DNA of 64,000 bases. Origin: Planctomycetales bacterium 71-10 (GTDB lineage Bacteria > Planctomycetota > Planctomycetia > Isosphaerales > Isosphaeraceae). Numbering within the stretch: position 1 is the first letter of the stretch; each line of letters starts with the position of its first letter. Made by a program: the position numbers and the translations under genes. The notes beneath the pieces were generated by a model. That model had not been told where the DNA came from. It did no database searches and saw only the letters and a list, made by a program, of their open reading frames with translations. Shown in pieces: positions 17,868 through 26,724 of this stretch. The stretch is from the NCBI GenBank assembly GCA_001898385.1, contig MKTT01000085.1, positions 71,727 through 135,726 on the forward strand, in the 5' to 3' direction.

Positions 17868-20800
17868 TCAGTGGTTGAACAGGAACTCCGGGCTGTTGAT
17901 GAGGGCCCAGGCGACGTCCTGCGCCGCGGTGAGGCGGCGGGAGGCGGCCTGCTGGACGCTCATGTCGAGGTCGCGGCGGAGCTGGACGAGGGCCGCGGGC
18001 GGGCCGGCGGGCTTCTTCGCGGCCTCGACCTTGGCGACGAGCGCGGCCCGCGCCGGGTCGGCGGGGAGCGGCGCGCGGGCGGCGGCGAGGGCGGCCTGGC
18101 GGTCGAGCCAGCCCTGGTCCATCCGGCGGTGGTAGTTCATCAGCGCCTCCGCCTGGGCCGGCGTGCGGACCTCCGCGGCCGTGGCGACGATCGCCCGCAG
18201 CGGCTCCGGCAGGCCCAGGCCGATGTCGGCCCGGCGGGCGACCGAGATCCGGAAGCGGCCGAGCGTCCACATGTCGTTGAAGCGGTGGTGGAGCTTGAAC
18301 GTCAGGACCGTCCCGCCGGGGCCGCCGACGGGCTCCTTCGTCTGGAAGGTCGCCCAGTGGAGCAGGCCGGTGCGCGGGGAGACGGCCCAGCCGCGCTGGT
18401 CGTCGAGGTTGCCGTCGACCGCCTTGGCGACGTCGAACTCGCCTTGGCTGAAGTCGGCGAGGGCGGCGTGCAGGCCGACGGCCTTGGCCTGATCGGGCGT
18501 CGCCTTGGGGGCGGCGGAGACCTGGAACTCGCTCAGCACGAAGTTGCCGTCGGTCGCCCGGCCGGGGCCCGTCTGGGGGAGCTTGGGGTCGGTCAGGACC
18601 TCGATCCGGACGGCGGCGATCCCCTCCAGGTCGGTCTCGGCCGTGAGGGTGATCTCCGTGTTCTTGTTGGGGCCCGAGGCGACGACGGAGCCGTCGGGCT
18701 GCTTCTCCAGCGTCGCGCCGCTGGACGAGGCCATCGCCTTCGGGTCGATCGCCACCCAGGGGTCGACGATGGAGCCGGCGTTGGCCTTCTCCCACTCGGC
18801 GACCCTGGCGGCCAGCTGGGTCTCATACGCCTTCGCGTCGGCCTCGACGGCCGCGGCCTTCTCGGCCCGCTCCTTCTCCTTCTGGGCGAGGATCGGGGCC
18901 TGGGCGGCGTCGAAGGCGGACAGCTCGGCCTCGGCGGCGGCCAGGGCGGCCAGCCGCTCGCGCTCGAGGCGCGGGCGGTCCATGGCGAACTGGACCTCCT
19001 TGCGGCCCAGCTCGTCGGCCAGGGCCTTGTGGTCGTCGTCCACCTCCTGGAACGCGGCGCGGGCGGCGACGACCTCCTCGGGCTTCGCGGGGCGGTTGAG
19101 GATCCGCAGGTACAGGTCCTCCACCAGCTTCGCGTCGTCCTGCTGCTCGCCGGAGAGCTTCGTCAGGGCGTTCTCGGGGTCGGCCAGGGCGTCGGCCAGG
19201 GTCGGGCCGCTCACCAGGGCCATGACGGGGCCGAGCTGCAAGCCGCTGGAGCGCTCGCACTCGCAGGCGCTCTCGCGGACGGGGCGGCCGAAGGCCGAGA
19301 GGAAGCCGCTGGGCAGCTCCACGCCGGAGTCCGGCAGGGCGGCGGCGCGGGTGCCCGGGGGGACGCCCGGGATCCGCGAGATCGAGCCCGTCGCCAGGTT
19401 CACCGCGTCGTACAGCACCTCGGCGGGGAGGCGCCGGGCGATCGCGTGCGAGTAGTTGGTCTTGTCGTCGGCGTTGAACTTGTTGGTCTCGACCGAGAGC
19501 TGGTACGTCCGCGACCGGACGATCTGGCGGAGGATGGGCCGCATGCGGAAGCCCCCCTTCACGAACTCGGCCGTCAGGTGGTCGAGCAGCTCGGGGTTGG
19601 TGGGCGGGTTGCCGGCGCGGACGTCGTCCAGCGGCTCCACCAGGCCGACGCCGAACAGGTAGCCCCACAGGCGGTTGACGTAGCCGCGGGCGAAGTACGG
19701 GTTGTCGGCCGAGGTCAGCCACGAGGCCAGCTCGGCGCGGCGGGTGGCGCCGGCGGCCTCGCCGTGGGAGCACTCGAACGGGAACTTCGGCGCGGTCGGC
19801 TGCTTGGTGCGGTCGTGGATCACCTCGGCCGTGGAGGCGTCGGAGACGACCTCGAACAGCGGCGTCGGCGTCTCCACCGCGCTGCCGCCGATGGTCTTGC
19901 CGCCGCTGGCCGGGTCGGCCTTCAGGTCGACCTGCGCGAAGAACGCGGCGGTCTGGTAGTACTGGTCCTGGGTCCAGCGCTCGAAGGGGTGGTCGTGGCA
20001 CTTGTTGCAGTTGAACCGGACGCCCAGGAACAGCTGCGTGGTGTTCTCCATCGTCGCCTCGGGATCGCGGAGGATCTTGTAGTACGAGGCGGCGGGGTTG
20101 TCCTTGTTCGAGCCGGCGGCGGTGATGATCTTGCGGGCGAACTCGTCGTACGGGACGTCGTCGGAGACCTGGGCGCGGATCCAGTCGCGGAAGGCGGCGG
20201 CGCCCTCGACGCCCAGGAACTTGCGGTTCACCTGGAGCAGGTCGGCCCACTTGTTCGTCCAGTAGTCCACGAACGCGGGCGAGCCGATCAGGCGGTCGAC
20301 CAGGGCCTCGCGCTTCGCCCTGGACTCGGCCGGGTCGGCGAGGAACGCGCGGACCTCCTCGGCGGTCGGCGGCAGGCCGACGAGGTCGAGCGAGGCGCGG
20401 CGGAGGAACTCGGCGTCGGAGCAGAGGCCGGAGGGCTGGATCTTCAGGCGTTCCCACTTGGCGGCGACGAGGTCGTCGATCGGGCCGTAGCCGGGGGGCG
20501 TCGCCCAGGCGAAGCCGGTGCGGTCGCCCATGACGGTGAGGGTCGTGGAGGCGTAGCAGCCCTCGTAGCGGACGAGGATGGGGGCCTCGCCGCGGCGGAC
20601 GGCGGCGACCAGCCCGCGGGGCCTCGCGGTCGCGACCTCGGTGTCGCCGCTCTCCAGGAACGCCTCGCGGGTGACGTCGCGGGCGGCGCCGTCGGGGAAG
20701 GTGGCGACGACCCGGAGCTGCTGGGTGGCGCCGGGGAGCTGGACGATCGGGTTCTGCGGGAAGACCTCGATCTTCGTCGCCTTGGCCGACTCGCGGTCGA

Positions 20801-22994
20801 GCTTCGCCCCCTGGGCGATCCAGGAGCGGACGACCTCGTAGTAGGCGTCGCCGGGCTTCATGAGCACGCCGCCGGCGTGGGGGACGACGCCCGTCGGCTT
20901 GTCGAGCATCAGGCTGTCCTCGGGCGAGGCCAGGTTGACGCGACGGCCGGCGTTGTCGTCGGTGAAGGCGGTGACGTCGAACAGCGGGTCGTAGCCCCGC
21001 AGCGAGAGCTTGAATCCGTTCTTCCCCTGGGCCGAGCCGTGGCACGTCCCCTGGTTGCAGCCCAGCCGCGAGAGGACCGGGTTGACGTCGCGGACGAAGT
21101 CGGGGCGCATGGCCGCGGCCAGGCCCTCGACCTTCACGGCGACCTCGGCGGTCTGGCCGCCCAGGCTGAGGATCACCCTGGCGACGCCGTCGGCCTTCGG
21201 CTTCAGGAGGCCGGAGCGCGTGACCTCGACGGCGTCCCCCTCGACCTTGAACTCGACCGCGCGGGTGGCGTCGACGGCGTCGCCGGAGGCGAGCTTCGCG
21301 GTGGCGACGACCTGGGCGTAGGCGGCGGGCGAGGCGAGGACGGCGACCCTGGGCTCGACGTCCAGGGCCGTCACGGCGGACGCGGGGGCGGGCTCGGCGG
21401 CCGTCGGCTCCTCGGGGAGCGCCAGCGCCGCGGGCGCGCCGGCCGCGGCGAGGTTCCCCTCGGCGGAGCCGGCGATCGGGACCGGGACGAACTCCTTGGC
21501 GAGCGAGCCGGTCTCGGGGTCGATCAGGCGGACGAGGCCGTCGGAGCCGGCGAAGGCCAGCGCCTTGCGGTCGGGGCGGAAGTCGACCGCGTACAGGCCG
21601 CCGGTCGGGACCTTGAACCGCGAGACCTCGCGCACGCCCTCCTTGTGGTAGGCGTCGACGGCCGCGTTCTCCTCGGCCGATCGCGAGGTGGCCACCTTGG
21701 CCTGGATGGCCTTGATCGCGTCCGGGTAGGCGTCGCTGAACTCATAAGAGTAGACCGCGACCTCGCCGGTCGAGCCGTCGAGGCTGGAGGCGGCGGCGAT
21801 CCGCAGGCCGTCCGGGCTGACGGCCACGCCCATCACGCGGCCGGGGAGCGGCGGCAGGGAGCGCATCAGGTTCGAATCGTCGCCGATCACGCGCACGGTC
21901 TGGCGGAAGATGCGGTAGACCTTCGGGGCGCCGTCCGAGCCGCCGACGACGATCTCGTCGCGCTTCGGGTGCCGGGCGAGGGCCGCCAGGCCCCCCTTGA
22001 GGGCACCGGGCGTGATGGAGGTCACGTTGTCGACGAACCGCTGCTCGGCGATCTCGGTCAGCTTGGCCGTCATGTCGCGGCCCACGGAGACCAGGTGCGA
22101 GCCGTCGGCCGAGAAGACGGTGTCCAGCGCCCAGTCGCTGTGCGAGCCCATGAACAGCACCTGGGCCCCGGTCTTGGCGTCGATGGCGCGGGCCGAGTTG
22201 TCGGTGCAGCCGAAGGCGATCTTCGTCCCGTCGGGCGACCAGCTCGCGCCGAAGACGACGTCGAAGGCGACCGAGGCGGAGAGCGTCAGCTTGCGGGAGG
22301 CGACGTCCCAGACCTGGACCTCGCCGCGGCGGCCGGGGTCGCCGCCGGTGGCCGCGAGCTTCGAGCCGTCGGGCGAGAACGCCAGCGAGTCGACGCGCTC
22401 GGACAGGCCGACGAGGCGGGCGACCAGCTCGGAGCCGTCGGCCTTCCACAGCAGGATCTCGTGGAAGCCGGCGACGGCCAGCAGCGAGCCGTCCGGCGAG
22501 AACGCCAGCGACGGGACGACGGGGGGGCGGGTGTACTCGGGGGGGTGCTCGGCGTCGATCTTCGACCCCGCGCCGGCGGGGGTGTCGTCGACGGCGCCCT
22601 GGGCGATCCAGGTCTTGATGGTCTCGACGTCGGCCTCGCCGAGCGGCGGGGCGTTGCGGGGCATCTCGGCCTTGCCGTCGTGCGCCGTGACCAGGGTCAG
22701 CAGGGCGCTCTCGTCGGGCTTGCCCGCGACGACGGCCTCGCCCTCGGCCTCGCCGCCCTTCAGCAGGCGGTCGAACGAGGTCATGACGTAGCCGCCGCCC
22801 GCCTTGGCCGGCTGGTGGCAGCCCTGGCAGTGGGCCTGGAAGATCGGCCGGACCTGCTTGTCGTAGCTGACCTTCGCCGGGGCCGCGGGCTCCTCGGCCG
22901 ACGCCCGCCCGCAAAGCAGGGCGACCGCTGCCAGCGCACCCATCCCCATCCGGGCCGAGATCGGCCGGTCCTCAAACTTCGTCGCACGACCCAT
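17868..22994 (-). CDS. Giant WD40-DUF1549-DUF1553 planctomycete c-type cytochrome
   Basis: A 1708-aa exported protein with a signal at residues 1-34. A PSCyt1-type domain carries the heme motif CQGCH (56-60). Residues about 150-500 form a WD40 propeller (repeated SLAFSPDGS-like strands). Next comes a Big2-like domain, then a second cytochrome domain with the unusual spacing CNQGTCH (646-652), then another Ig-like part. The DUF1549 domain (about 820-1060) contains CNKCHDHPFERW (heme motif 996-1000), and the DUF1553 domain follows. A coiled coil lies at about 1305-1400, then a beta-rich discoidin-like region, and the protein ends AQDVAWALINSPEFLFNH. Such proteins are planctomycete-specific, presumed periplasmic or surface redox proteins of unknown partner. 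It heads the operon to 15072. Confidence 0.92.
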   Translation of the reverse strand: MGRATKFEDRPISARMGMGALAAVALLCGRASAEEPAAPAKVSYDKQVRPIFQAHCQGCHQPAKAGGGYVMTSFDRLLKGGEAEGEAVVAGKPDESALLTLVTAHDGKAEMPRNAPPLGEADVETIKTWIAQGAVDDTPAGAGSKIDAEHPPEYTRPPVVPSLAFSPDGSLLAVAGFHEILLWKADGSELVARLVGLSERVDSLAFSPDGSKLAATGGDPGRRGEVQVWDVASRKLTLSASVAFDVVFGASWSPDGTKIAFGCTDNSARAIDAKTGAQVLFMGSHSDWALDTVFSADGSHLVSVGRDMTAKLTEIAEQRFVDNVTSITPGALKGGLAALARHPKRDEIVVGGSDGAPKVYRIFRQTVRVIGDDSNLMRSLPPLPGRVMGVAVSPDGLRIAAASSLDGSTGEVAVYSYEFSDAYPDAIKAIQAKVATSRSAEENAAVDAYHKEGVREVSRFKVPTGGLYAVDFRPDRKALAFAGSDGLVRLIDPETGSLAKEFVPVPIAGSAEGNLAAAGAPAALALPEEPTAAEPAPASAVTALDVEPRVAVLASPAAYAQVVATAKLASGDAVDATRAVEFKVEGDAVEVTRSGLLKPKADGVARVILSLGGQTAEVAVKVEGLAAAMRPDFVRDVNPVLSRLGCNQGTCHGSAQGKNGFKLSLRGYDPLFDVTAFTDDNAGRRVNLASPEDSLMLDKPTGVVPHAGGVLMKPGDAYYEVVRSWIAQGAKLDRESAKATKIEVFPQNPIVQLPGATQQLRVVATFPDGAARDVTREAFLESGDTEVATARPRGLVAAVRRGEAPILVRYEGCYASTTLTVMGDRTGFAWATPPGYGPIDDLVAAKWERLKIQPSGLCSDAEFLRRASLDLVGLPPTAEEVRAFLADPAESRAKREALVDRLIGSPAFVDYWTNKWADLLQVNRKFLGVEGAAAFRDWIRAQVSDDVPYDEFARKIITAAGSNKDNPAASYYKILRDPEATMENTTQLFLGVRFNCNKCHDHPFERWTQDQYYQTAAFFAQVDLKADPASGGKTIGGSAVETPTPLFEVVSDASTAEVIHDRTKQPTAPKFPFECSHGEAAGATRRAELASWLTSADNPYFARGYVNRLWGYLFGVGLVEPLDDVRAGNPPTNPELLDHLTAEFVKGGFRMRPILRQIVRSRTYQLSVETNKFNADDKTNYSHAIARRLPAEVLYDAVNLATGSISRIPGVPPGTRAAALPDSGVELPSGFLSAFGRPVRESACECERSSGLQLGPVMALVSGPTLADALADPENALTKLSGEQQDDAKLVEDLYLRILNRPAKPEEVVAARAAFQEVDDDHKALADELGRKEVQFAMDRPRLERERLAALAAAEAELSAFDAAQAPILAQKEKERAEKAAAVEADAKAYETQLAARVAEWEKANAGSIVDPWVAIDPKAMASSSGATLEKQPDGSVVASGPNKNTEITLTAETDLEGIAAVRIEVLTDPKLPQTGPGRATDGNFVLSEFQVSAAPKATPDQAKAVGLHAALADFSQGEFDVAKAVDGNLDDQRGWAVSPRTGLLHWATFQTKEPVGGPGGTVLTFKLHHRFNDMWTLGRFRISVARRADIGLGLPEPLRAIVATAAEVRTPAQAEALMNYHRRMDQGWLDRQAALAAARAPLPADPARAALVAKVEAAKKPAGPPAALVQLRRDLDMSVQQAASRRLTAAQDVAWALINSPEFLFNH

Positions 22995-23210
22995 CAGAGG
23001 ATGCTCCCCGGTGCCGGGTTTCGATCAGAGGCATCCCGCAAATGTTAAACGGGAAGGCGTGTCGGACGCAAGGTGAGTGCGAGCGGAGCCGCCGTCGCGG
23101 TCGCCGCGAAGGGATGCCGATTGGGAAAGGCGGCGCGGGGGGGACCGGGAGCCGACCCGACGCCGGCTTCGACGGCGGGATCGCCATTCATGCACCCACA
23201 AGCAAGCCCG

Positions 23211-23894
23211 TCACCCCTTCGGCGCGGCCGGGATCGGCTCGGTCGGTCCGCCCGGCAGGGGGGGGCCGAGATCGATCGCGGGGTCCTTGCCCTCGCGCGC
23301 CTCCTGGACCCAGCGGCGGAACTGGCCGTCCTTCAGGTAGCGGTCGAAGTCCTTGCCGGGGCAGGTCGTCTGGCCGGACGCCGCGTCCTTGTGGCCCCGG
23401 ATCAGCGACGGGTCGATGCCGTAGCGGTCGCAGAGCCAGGCGGTGAGCTTGACGCACGAGGCGACCTGCCGCGGGTCGGGGCGCTGGGCCCCGAAGTCGC
23501 CCATCATCTCGACCCCGATGTTCCCCGAGAGCGGGTACTTCGTGTTGGACTCGGGCTCGTAGTCCAGCGGGCGGCCCTCGTAGATCCGTCCGTCGGGGGC
23601 GATGAGGAAATGGTAGGGGAGGTCGGGCCAACTCTTGTCCCGCTGGCCCCAGGACTGCATGTTCCGCACGAACACGTCCGGCGTGACCTTGGCGGCCCAG
23701 ATCACGCCCGCGTGGTGGATCGTCACGAACTTCGGCGTGTGCTTGCGCGAATCAGGGATCGGCCGCGGCTTCGATCCCCAGTCGGACGCCGAGACGACCT
23801 CCGGCCGGGGCGCGGGCGACGGCTTCGGCCCCGGTTCATCGCCCGCCAGGGCCGCCCCGGCGAGGGAGACGGCGACGATCATGGACAGCTTCAT
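23211..23894 (-). CDS. N-acetylmuramoyl-L-alanine amidase (amidase_2/PGRP type)
   Basis: A 227-aa exported protein; the start at 23894 gives a clean signal peptide (MKLSMIVAVSLAGAALAG), whereas the longer upstream frame reads through a repeat. The amidase_2 zinc site is seen as FVTIHHAGV (H60/H61), IRGHKDA and the cysteine of TTCPGKDFDRYL. The sequence PYHFLIAPDGRIYEGRPLDY matches the peptidoglycan-recognition family, and NIGVEMMGDF supplies the next strand. It should cleave between muramic acid and the stem peptide in the periplasm. Isosphaeraceae do contain peptidoglycan, so a role in wall turnover is reasonable. Confidence 0.93.
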   Translation of the reverse strand: MKLSMIVAVSLAGAALAGDEPGPKPSPAPRPEVVSASDWGSKPRPIPDSRKHTPKFVTIHHAGVIWAAKVTPDVFVRNMQSWGQRDKSWPDLPYHFLIAPDGRIYEGRPLDYEPESNTKYPLSGNIGVEMMGDFGAQRPDPRQVASCVKLTAWLCDRYGIDPSLIRGHKDAASGQTTCPGKDFDRYLKDGQFRRWVQEAREGKDPAIDLGPPLPGGPTEPIPAAPKG

Positions 23895-24405
23895 GGGACC
23901 GCAGCCTCCCGGGAACTGGCCGAATGATCGACGACCGGCGGCCGTCGACCTCATGGAGGCCATCCTACCGGGCGATCCCTCCGCGATTCCACACCATGCA
24001 GGCCGCCGAATCGAGCGGCGCCGGCCGATGATTCCGAGCGGCGGACGGGCCAATCGAGCCCGGAGGCTTGCGCAAGCATCCTTCTCCCCTTGAGGGGGAA
24101 GGTGGCCGAAGGCCGGATGAGGGGTCGACCGCCGTCGCATCCCCGGGCCGGCCCTCCCCGTGGGCCGGGTCGCGACCCAGCCCGGATGAGGCGTCGCGTA
24201 TCCCGGGCTGGGTCTCGACCCGGCCTACGGGGATTGGAAGCCCACGGCCGCCGGTCGCGCCCCCCTCATCCGCCCCTCCGGGGCGCCTTCTCCCACGAGG
24301 GGAGAAGGGGGGATTCCTGCTCGCACTCCCATGTTTTCGGCGGAGTCCCTTGAGGGAGAAGGCCGCTCGTTCGGCGGCCCGGGGTCGCCCCGACCGTTCG
24401 ACGCC
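23895..24405. other. 511-bp spacer mostly filled by a repeat element
   Basis: It separates the amidase start from the 3' end of the DUF1559 gene. A composite repeat occupies 24080-24310 and a further half hairpin (CCCTTGAGGGAGAAGG) follows at about 24346-24361. No coding frame is supported. Confidence 0.6.
24080..24310. repeat. MITE-like element with double-hairpin ends, variant core
   Basis: The left end 24080-24124 (CTTCTCCCC..GGGGGAAGG, GGCCGAAGGCC, GGATGAGGGG) and the right end 24261-24310 (CCCCCTCAT, CGCCCCTCCGGGGCG, CCTTCTCCC..GGGAGAAGG) are imperfect inverted repeats. The core contains GGGCTGGGTCTCGACC-type palindromes. About 160 bp of it (24071-24232) recurs in inverted orientation at 29163-29323. 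Confidence 0.8.
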
Positions 24406-25425
24406 TTAGAGCGAGTCGGCGGAGATGATCTCGCCGCCGCCGATCGAGCCGGCGGCACGCCAGACGGGGAGGCTGATCGAGTCCTTCATGAACTGGACGT
24501 GGCCGTCGGCGAACAGGGTGTTCACGCCGCCGGGGTGCCGGCTGCGGGAGCCGAAGATGTGGTACTTGGCGTACGCCTGGAGCGTGCAGGGCGGGTTGTT
24601 GTTGATGCCCGGCTGGCAGTAGGGCGCGGTCTTCGTCCAGGAGACGTCGGGCAGGCGGCTGTTCGGGGCCAGGTAGGTCTGGAACGCCGCGCCGTAGCTC
24701 CAGTGGACGAACCCGCGGAGGTCGGACCCGGTCGCGGAGCCGCTGGTCTCGCCCTTGATGACCTCGGAGACCAGGATGGTGTTGCTGGTGCCGTCGGTGA
24801 TCTCGGCGAGGCCGACGGTGCCGTACTGCGAGACCGTGTAGCCGTCGGGCCCGCCGTTGATCGGGTTCGTGGGCCACATGTCGGAGAACGGGGCCTTGAG
24901 GAACGGCACGCCCGTCGCGTCCTCCGGGTAGCTCGCGATCTGGTAGAAGGTCGTGTTGCCGAAGTTGGCGGCGTAGTTGTACGCCGGGATGTTGCCGAGC
25001 GGCTTGGTGGCCTTGTCGCTGGGGCAGAGGTAGACGCTGTACAGGGCCTGCGTGATCGTCGTGTTGGCGGCGCCGCCATAACGGAGGTCGTTGGAATTCG
25101 ACCCGCCCGCCTTGCCGGCGGCGGAGTTGTCGCCGTTGAAGTTCCAGCCGTTGAACGCGGAGGTCTGCTCCATGGCCGGCAGGATGAAGACGACCCACGT
25201 CCCCCAGCAGCAGCCCTTCATGCCGGCGGGGAGGCTGCCGTAGGAGCTTTCGTAGTTCGCCATCCCCAGGCCGATCTGCTTGAGGTTGTTCGTGCATTGC
25301 ATGCGCCGGGCCGCCTCGCGGGCGGACTGCACGGCGGGGAGCAGCAGCGCGATCAGGACGGCGATGATCGCGATCACCACCAGGAGTTCGATGAGGGTGA
25401 ACCCTCGACGGGGAGGCTTGGGCAT
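24406..25425 (-). CDS. DUF1559 domain-containing prepilin-like protein
   Basis: A 339-aa protein with a class III prepilin leader: [27 protein letters not shown], the cleavage site lying after RRG. The family marker H-X9-DG is present near the end ([12 protein letters not shown]), as are [20 protein letters not shown] and [13 protein letters not shown]. These pseudopilin-like proteins are massively expanded in planctomycetes and are thought to form surface or type II secretion-like structures. It lies 54 bp after a lipoprotein gene in the same direction, a pairing often seen in the phylum. The individual function is unknown. Confidence 0.95.
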   Translation of the reverse strand: MPKPPRRGFTLIELLVVIAIIAVLIALLLPAVQSAREAARRMQCTNNLKQIGLGMANYESSYGSLPAGMKGCCWGTWVVFILPAMEQTSAFNGWNFNGDNSAAGKAGGSNSNDLRYGGAANTTITQALYSVYLCPSDKATKPLGNIPAYNYAANFGNTTFYQIASYPEDATGVPFLKAPFSDMWPTNPINGGPDGYTVSQYGTVGLAEITDGTSNTILVSEVIKGETSGSATGSDLRGFVHWSYGAAFQTYLAPNSRLPDVSWTKTAPYCQPGINNNPPCTLQAYAKYHIFGSRSRHPGGVNTLFADGHVQFMKDSISLPVWRAAGSIGGGEIISADSL

Positions 25426-25479
25426 CGGAGATCCTGCGTGTTGAGGGGGGGGATCCGGGGCGGGGACCTTCAGAGAGGC

Positions 25480-25962
25480 TCAGCGACCGCGCGGCTTCCT
25501 GCGCATGGCCGTCGTCTTCAGGTTGAAGTCGAAGGTGTTGGGGCCGCCCGCGGCGACGTCGGCCTTGAGGGGGGCCGAGGGGATGTACGTCACGGACGGG
25601 CCGTCGATCGCATCGGGGGGAGGGTCGCCGGGGAGGGCCGGCGGATCGGCCGGGGCGGCCCCGCCTTCCTCGACGTCCGGGGCGATGGCGACGTCATAGG
25701 CGCCGGGGGCCGGGCCGTCGGCCGCGGGGATCGCGTAGGATCCGGCGGCGATCTCGCCCCAGGCGGCCCCGCGCGAGTCTCCGCCCGTCGGGATGAACTG
25801 GATGGACCCCCGCCCCAGGGGCTTGCCGTCGAGCGTCACCTTGCCGGTCACCGACGCCCGCTCCAGGCCGTCCCCGCCGCCGCAGCCGCTCGCCAGGATC
25901 GCGAAGGCCGCCCAGGCGGCGCCTCGTCGCGAAGCGGGCCTCAAGAATCTCACGATCCGCAT
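25480..25962 (-). CDS. Lipoprotein with carboxypeptidase-regulatory-like domain
   Basis: A 160-aa protein with a lipobox (ILASGCGGG), so the mature chain would be anchored at the cysteine. The body opens with ASVTGKVTLDGKPLGRGSIQFIP, the hallmark of the small transthyretin-like/carboxypeptidase regulatory lipoproteins that accompany DUF1559 genes in planctomycetes. It continues with GSYAIPAADGPAPGAYDVAI and ends FDFNLKTT with a short basic tail. The role is probably structural at the cell surface; no enzyme motif is present. Confidence 0.85.
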   Translation of the reverse strand: MRIVRFLRPASRRGAAWAAFAILASGCGGGDGLERASVTGKVTLDGKPLGRGSIQFIPTGGDSRGAAWGEIAAGSYAIPAADGPAPGAYDVAIAPDVEEGGAAPADPPALPGDPPPDAIDGPSVTYIPSAPLKADVAAGGPNTFDFNLKTTAMRRKPRGR

Positions 25963-26261
25963 CCCCCGAGGCCATGGGCCTGCCGCTTGGTCGACGTCTC
26001 CAGGTCGCCCAGGATAGCCGCGGCGTATGAAGATCGCGGGAAGGATTCGATGAGGTATTTCGGAAGTCTCGCCGACGGCCGGAAGGGGGCCGGCGCCGCC
26101 GGGTTTCGAAACGCGGACGCGGCCCCGGGTTGCCGATCAGGCCGCCCGAGACCGCGTCATGACGTCAGGAGGGCTTGGAAATCGGGATGATCCCGAAGCG
26201 CGGGATTCCTTGGGGTCTCCTCAAGGTGTGGGAGGGCGCGGCGTGCGCCTCCCGCGATGCC
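25963..26261. other. Non-coding stretch downstream of the 50-aa gene
   Basis: This runs from the start of the lipoprotein gene to the end of the small gene at 26262. I see no supported gene or repeat here. It presumably holds the promoter of the lipoprotein/DUF1559 operon, but no clear -35/-10 pair stands out. Confidence 0.4.
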
Positions 26262-26414
26262 TCAAGCCTTCTGACCGAACAGGACGGTGCGCAGTCGGAT
26301 GCTCCCGGCCGAGTCGGCGTCGAACATGCCTTCCTGGAACCAGCGCGTCCAGCCCCGCGTCCTGCGCGTTTCCCGACGGACCCCGTAAATCTTGCGACGC
26401 TTCTTCGGGCTCAT
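26262..26414 (-). CDS. Small basic protein, 50 aa, unknown function
   Basis: From the ATG at 26414 the minus strand encodes MSPKKRRKIYGVRRETRRTR, then GWTRWFQEGMF and DADSAGSIRLRTVLFGQKA, ending at the TGA at 26262. A strong ribosome-binding site, GGAGG, lies 6 nt upstream of the ATG, which is unusual among genes of this window and supports real translation. The N-terminal half is very basic and the C-terminal half is amphipathic. Codon use fits the genome. It resembles no family I can name. A nucleic-acid-binding role is suggested only by charge. Confidence 0.5.
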   Translation of the reverse strand: MSPKKRRKIYGVRRETRRTRGWTRWFQEGMFDADSAGSIRLRTVLFGQKA

Positions 26415-26724
26415 GGGTCGCCTCCGAAGGGGGTTCAGATTGTCGAAGACAGGGACGATTGACCGCTATCGCAAGCCGCGCGCCAGTCATGAATCGGACG
26501 CGAAGAAATGGCGAAAGGTTCGCGTCGCCCCGTACATGATCTAGCATACGGGCCGGGTATTCGTCGAGATTTCCTCGGGTTTTGCGACCTCATGATGCCC
26601 GGATGCGACGCCTCGGTGGCCGATGGCCGCGCGACGCCCCGCCTGCTACGCTCGGAACTTTGGCGTTTCTGCATCCGAGGTGTGCAAAATTCGTCCAGCC
26701 TGGGGACGGCGGGGGCATCTTCTC
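26415..26724. other. Divergent spacer between the small basic gene and GH95
   Basis: 310 bp of moderately AT-richer DNA holding the leader of the fucosidase gene. The frame of GH95 is open from 26623 but that part is not signal-peptide-like. Nothing else is recognised. Confidence 0.4.

Noticed and set aside
17415..23048. A 1877-codon open frame on the plus strand
   Set aside because: It lies antisense to the cytochrome, HEPN and small genes. Its product is a glycine/valine/arginine-rich string typical of high-GC antisense frames, and the minus-strand genes have recognisable domains throughout.
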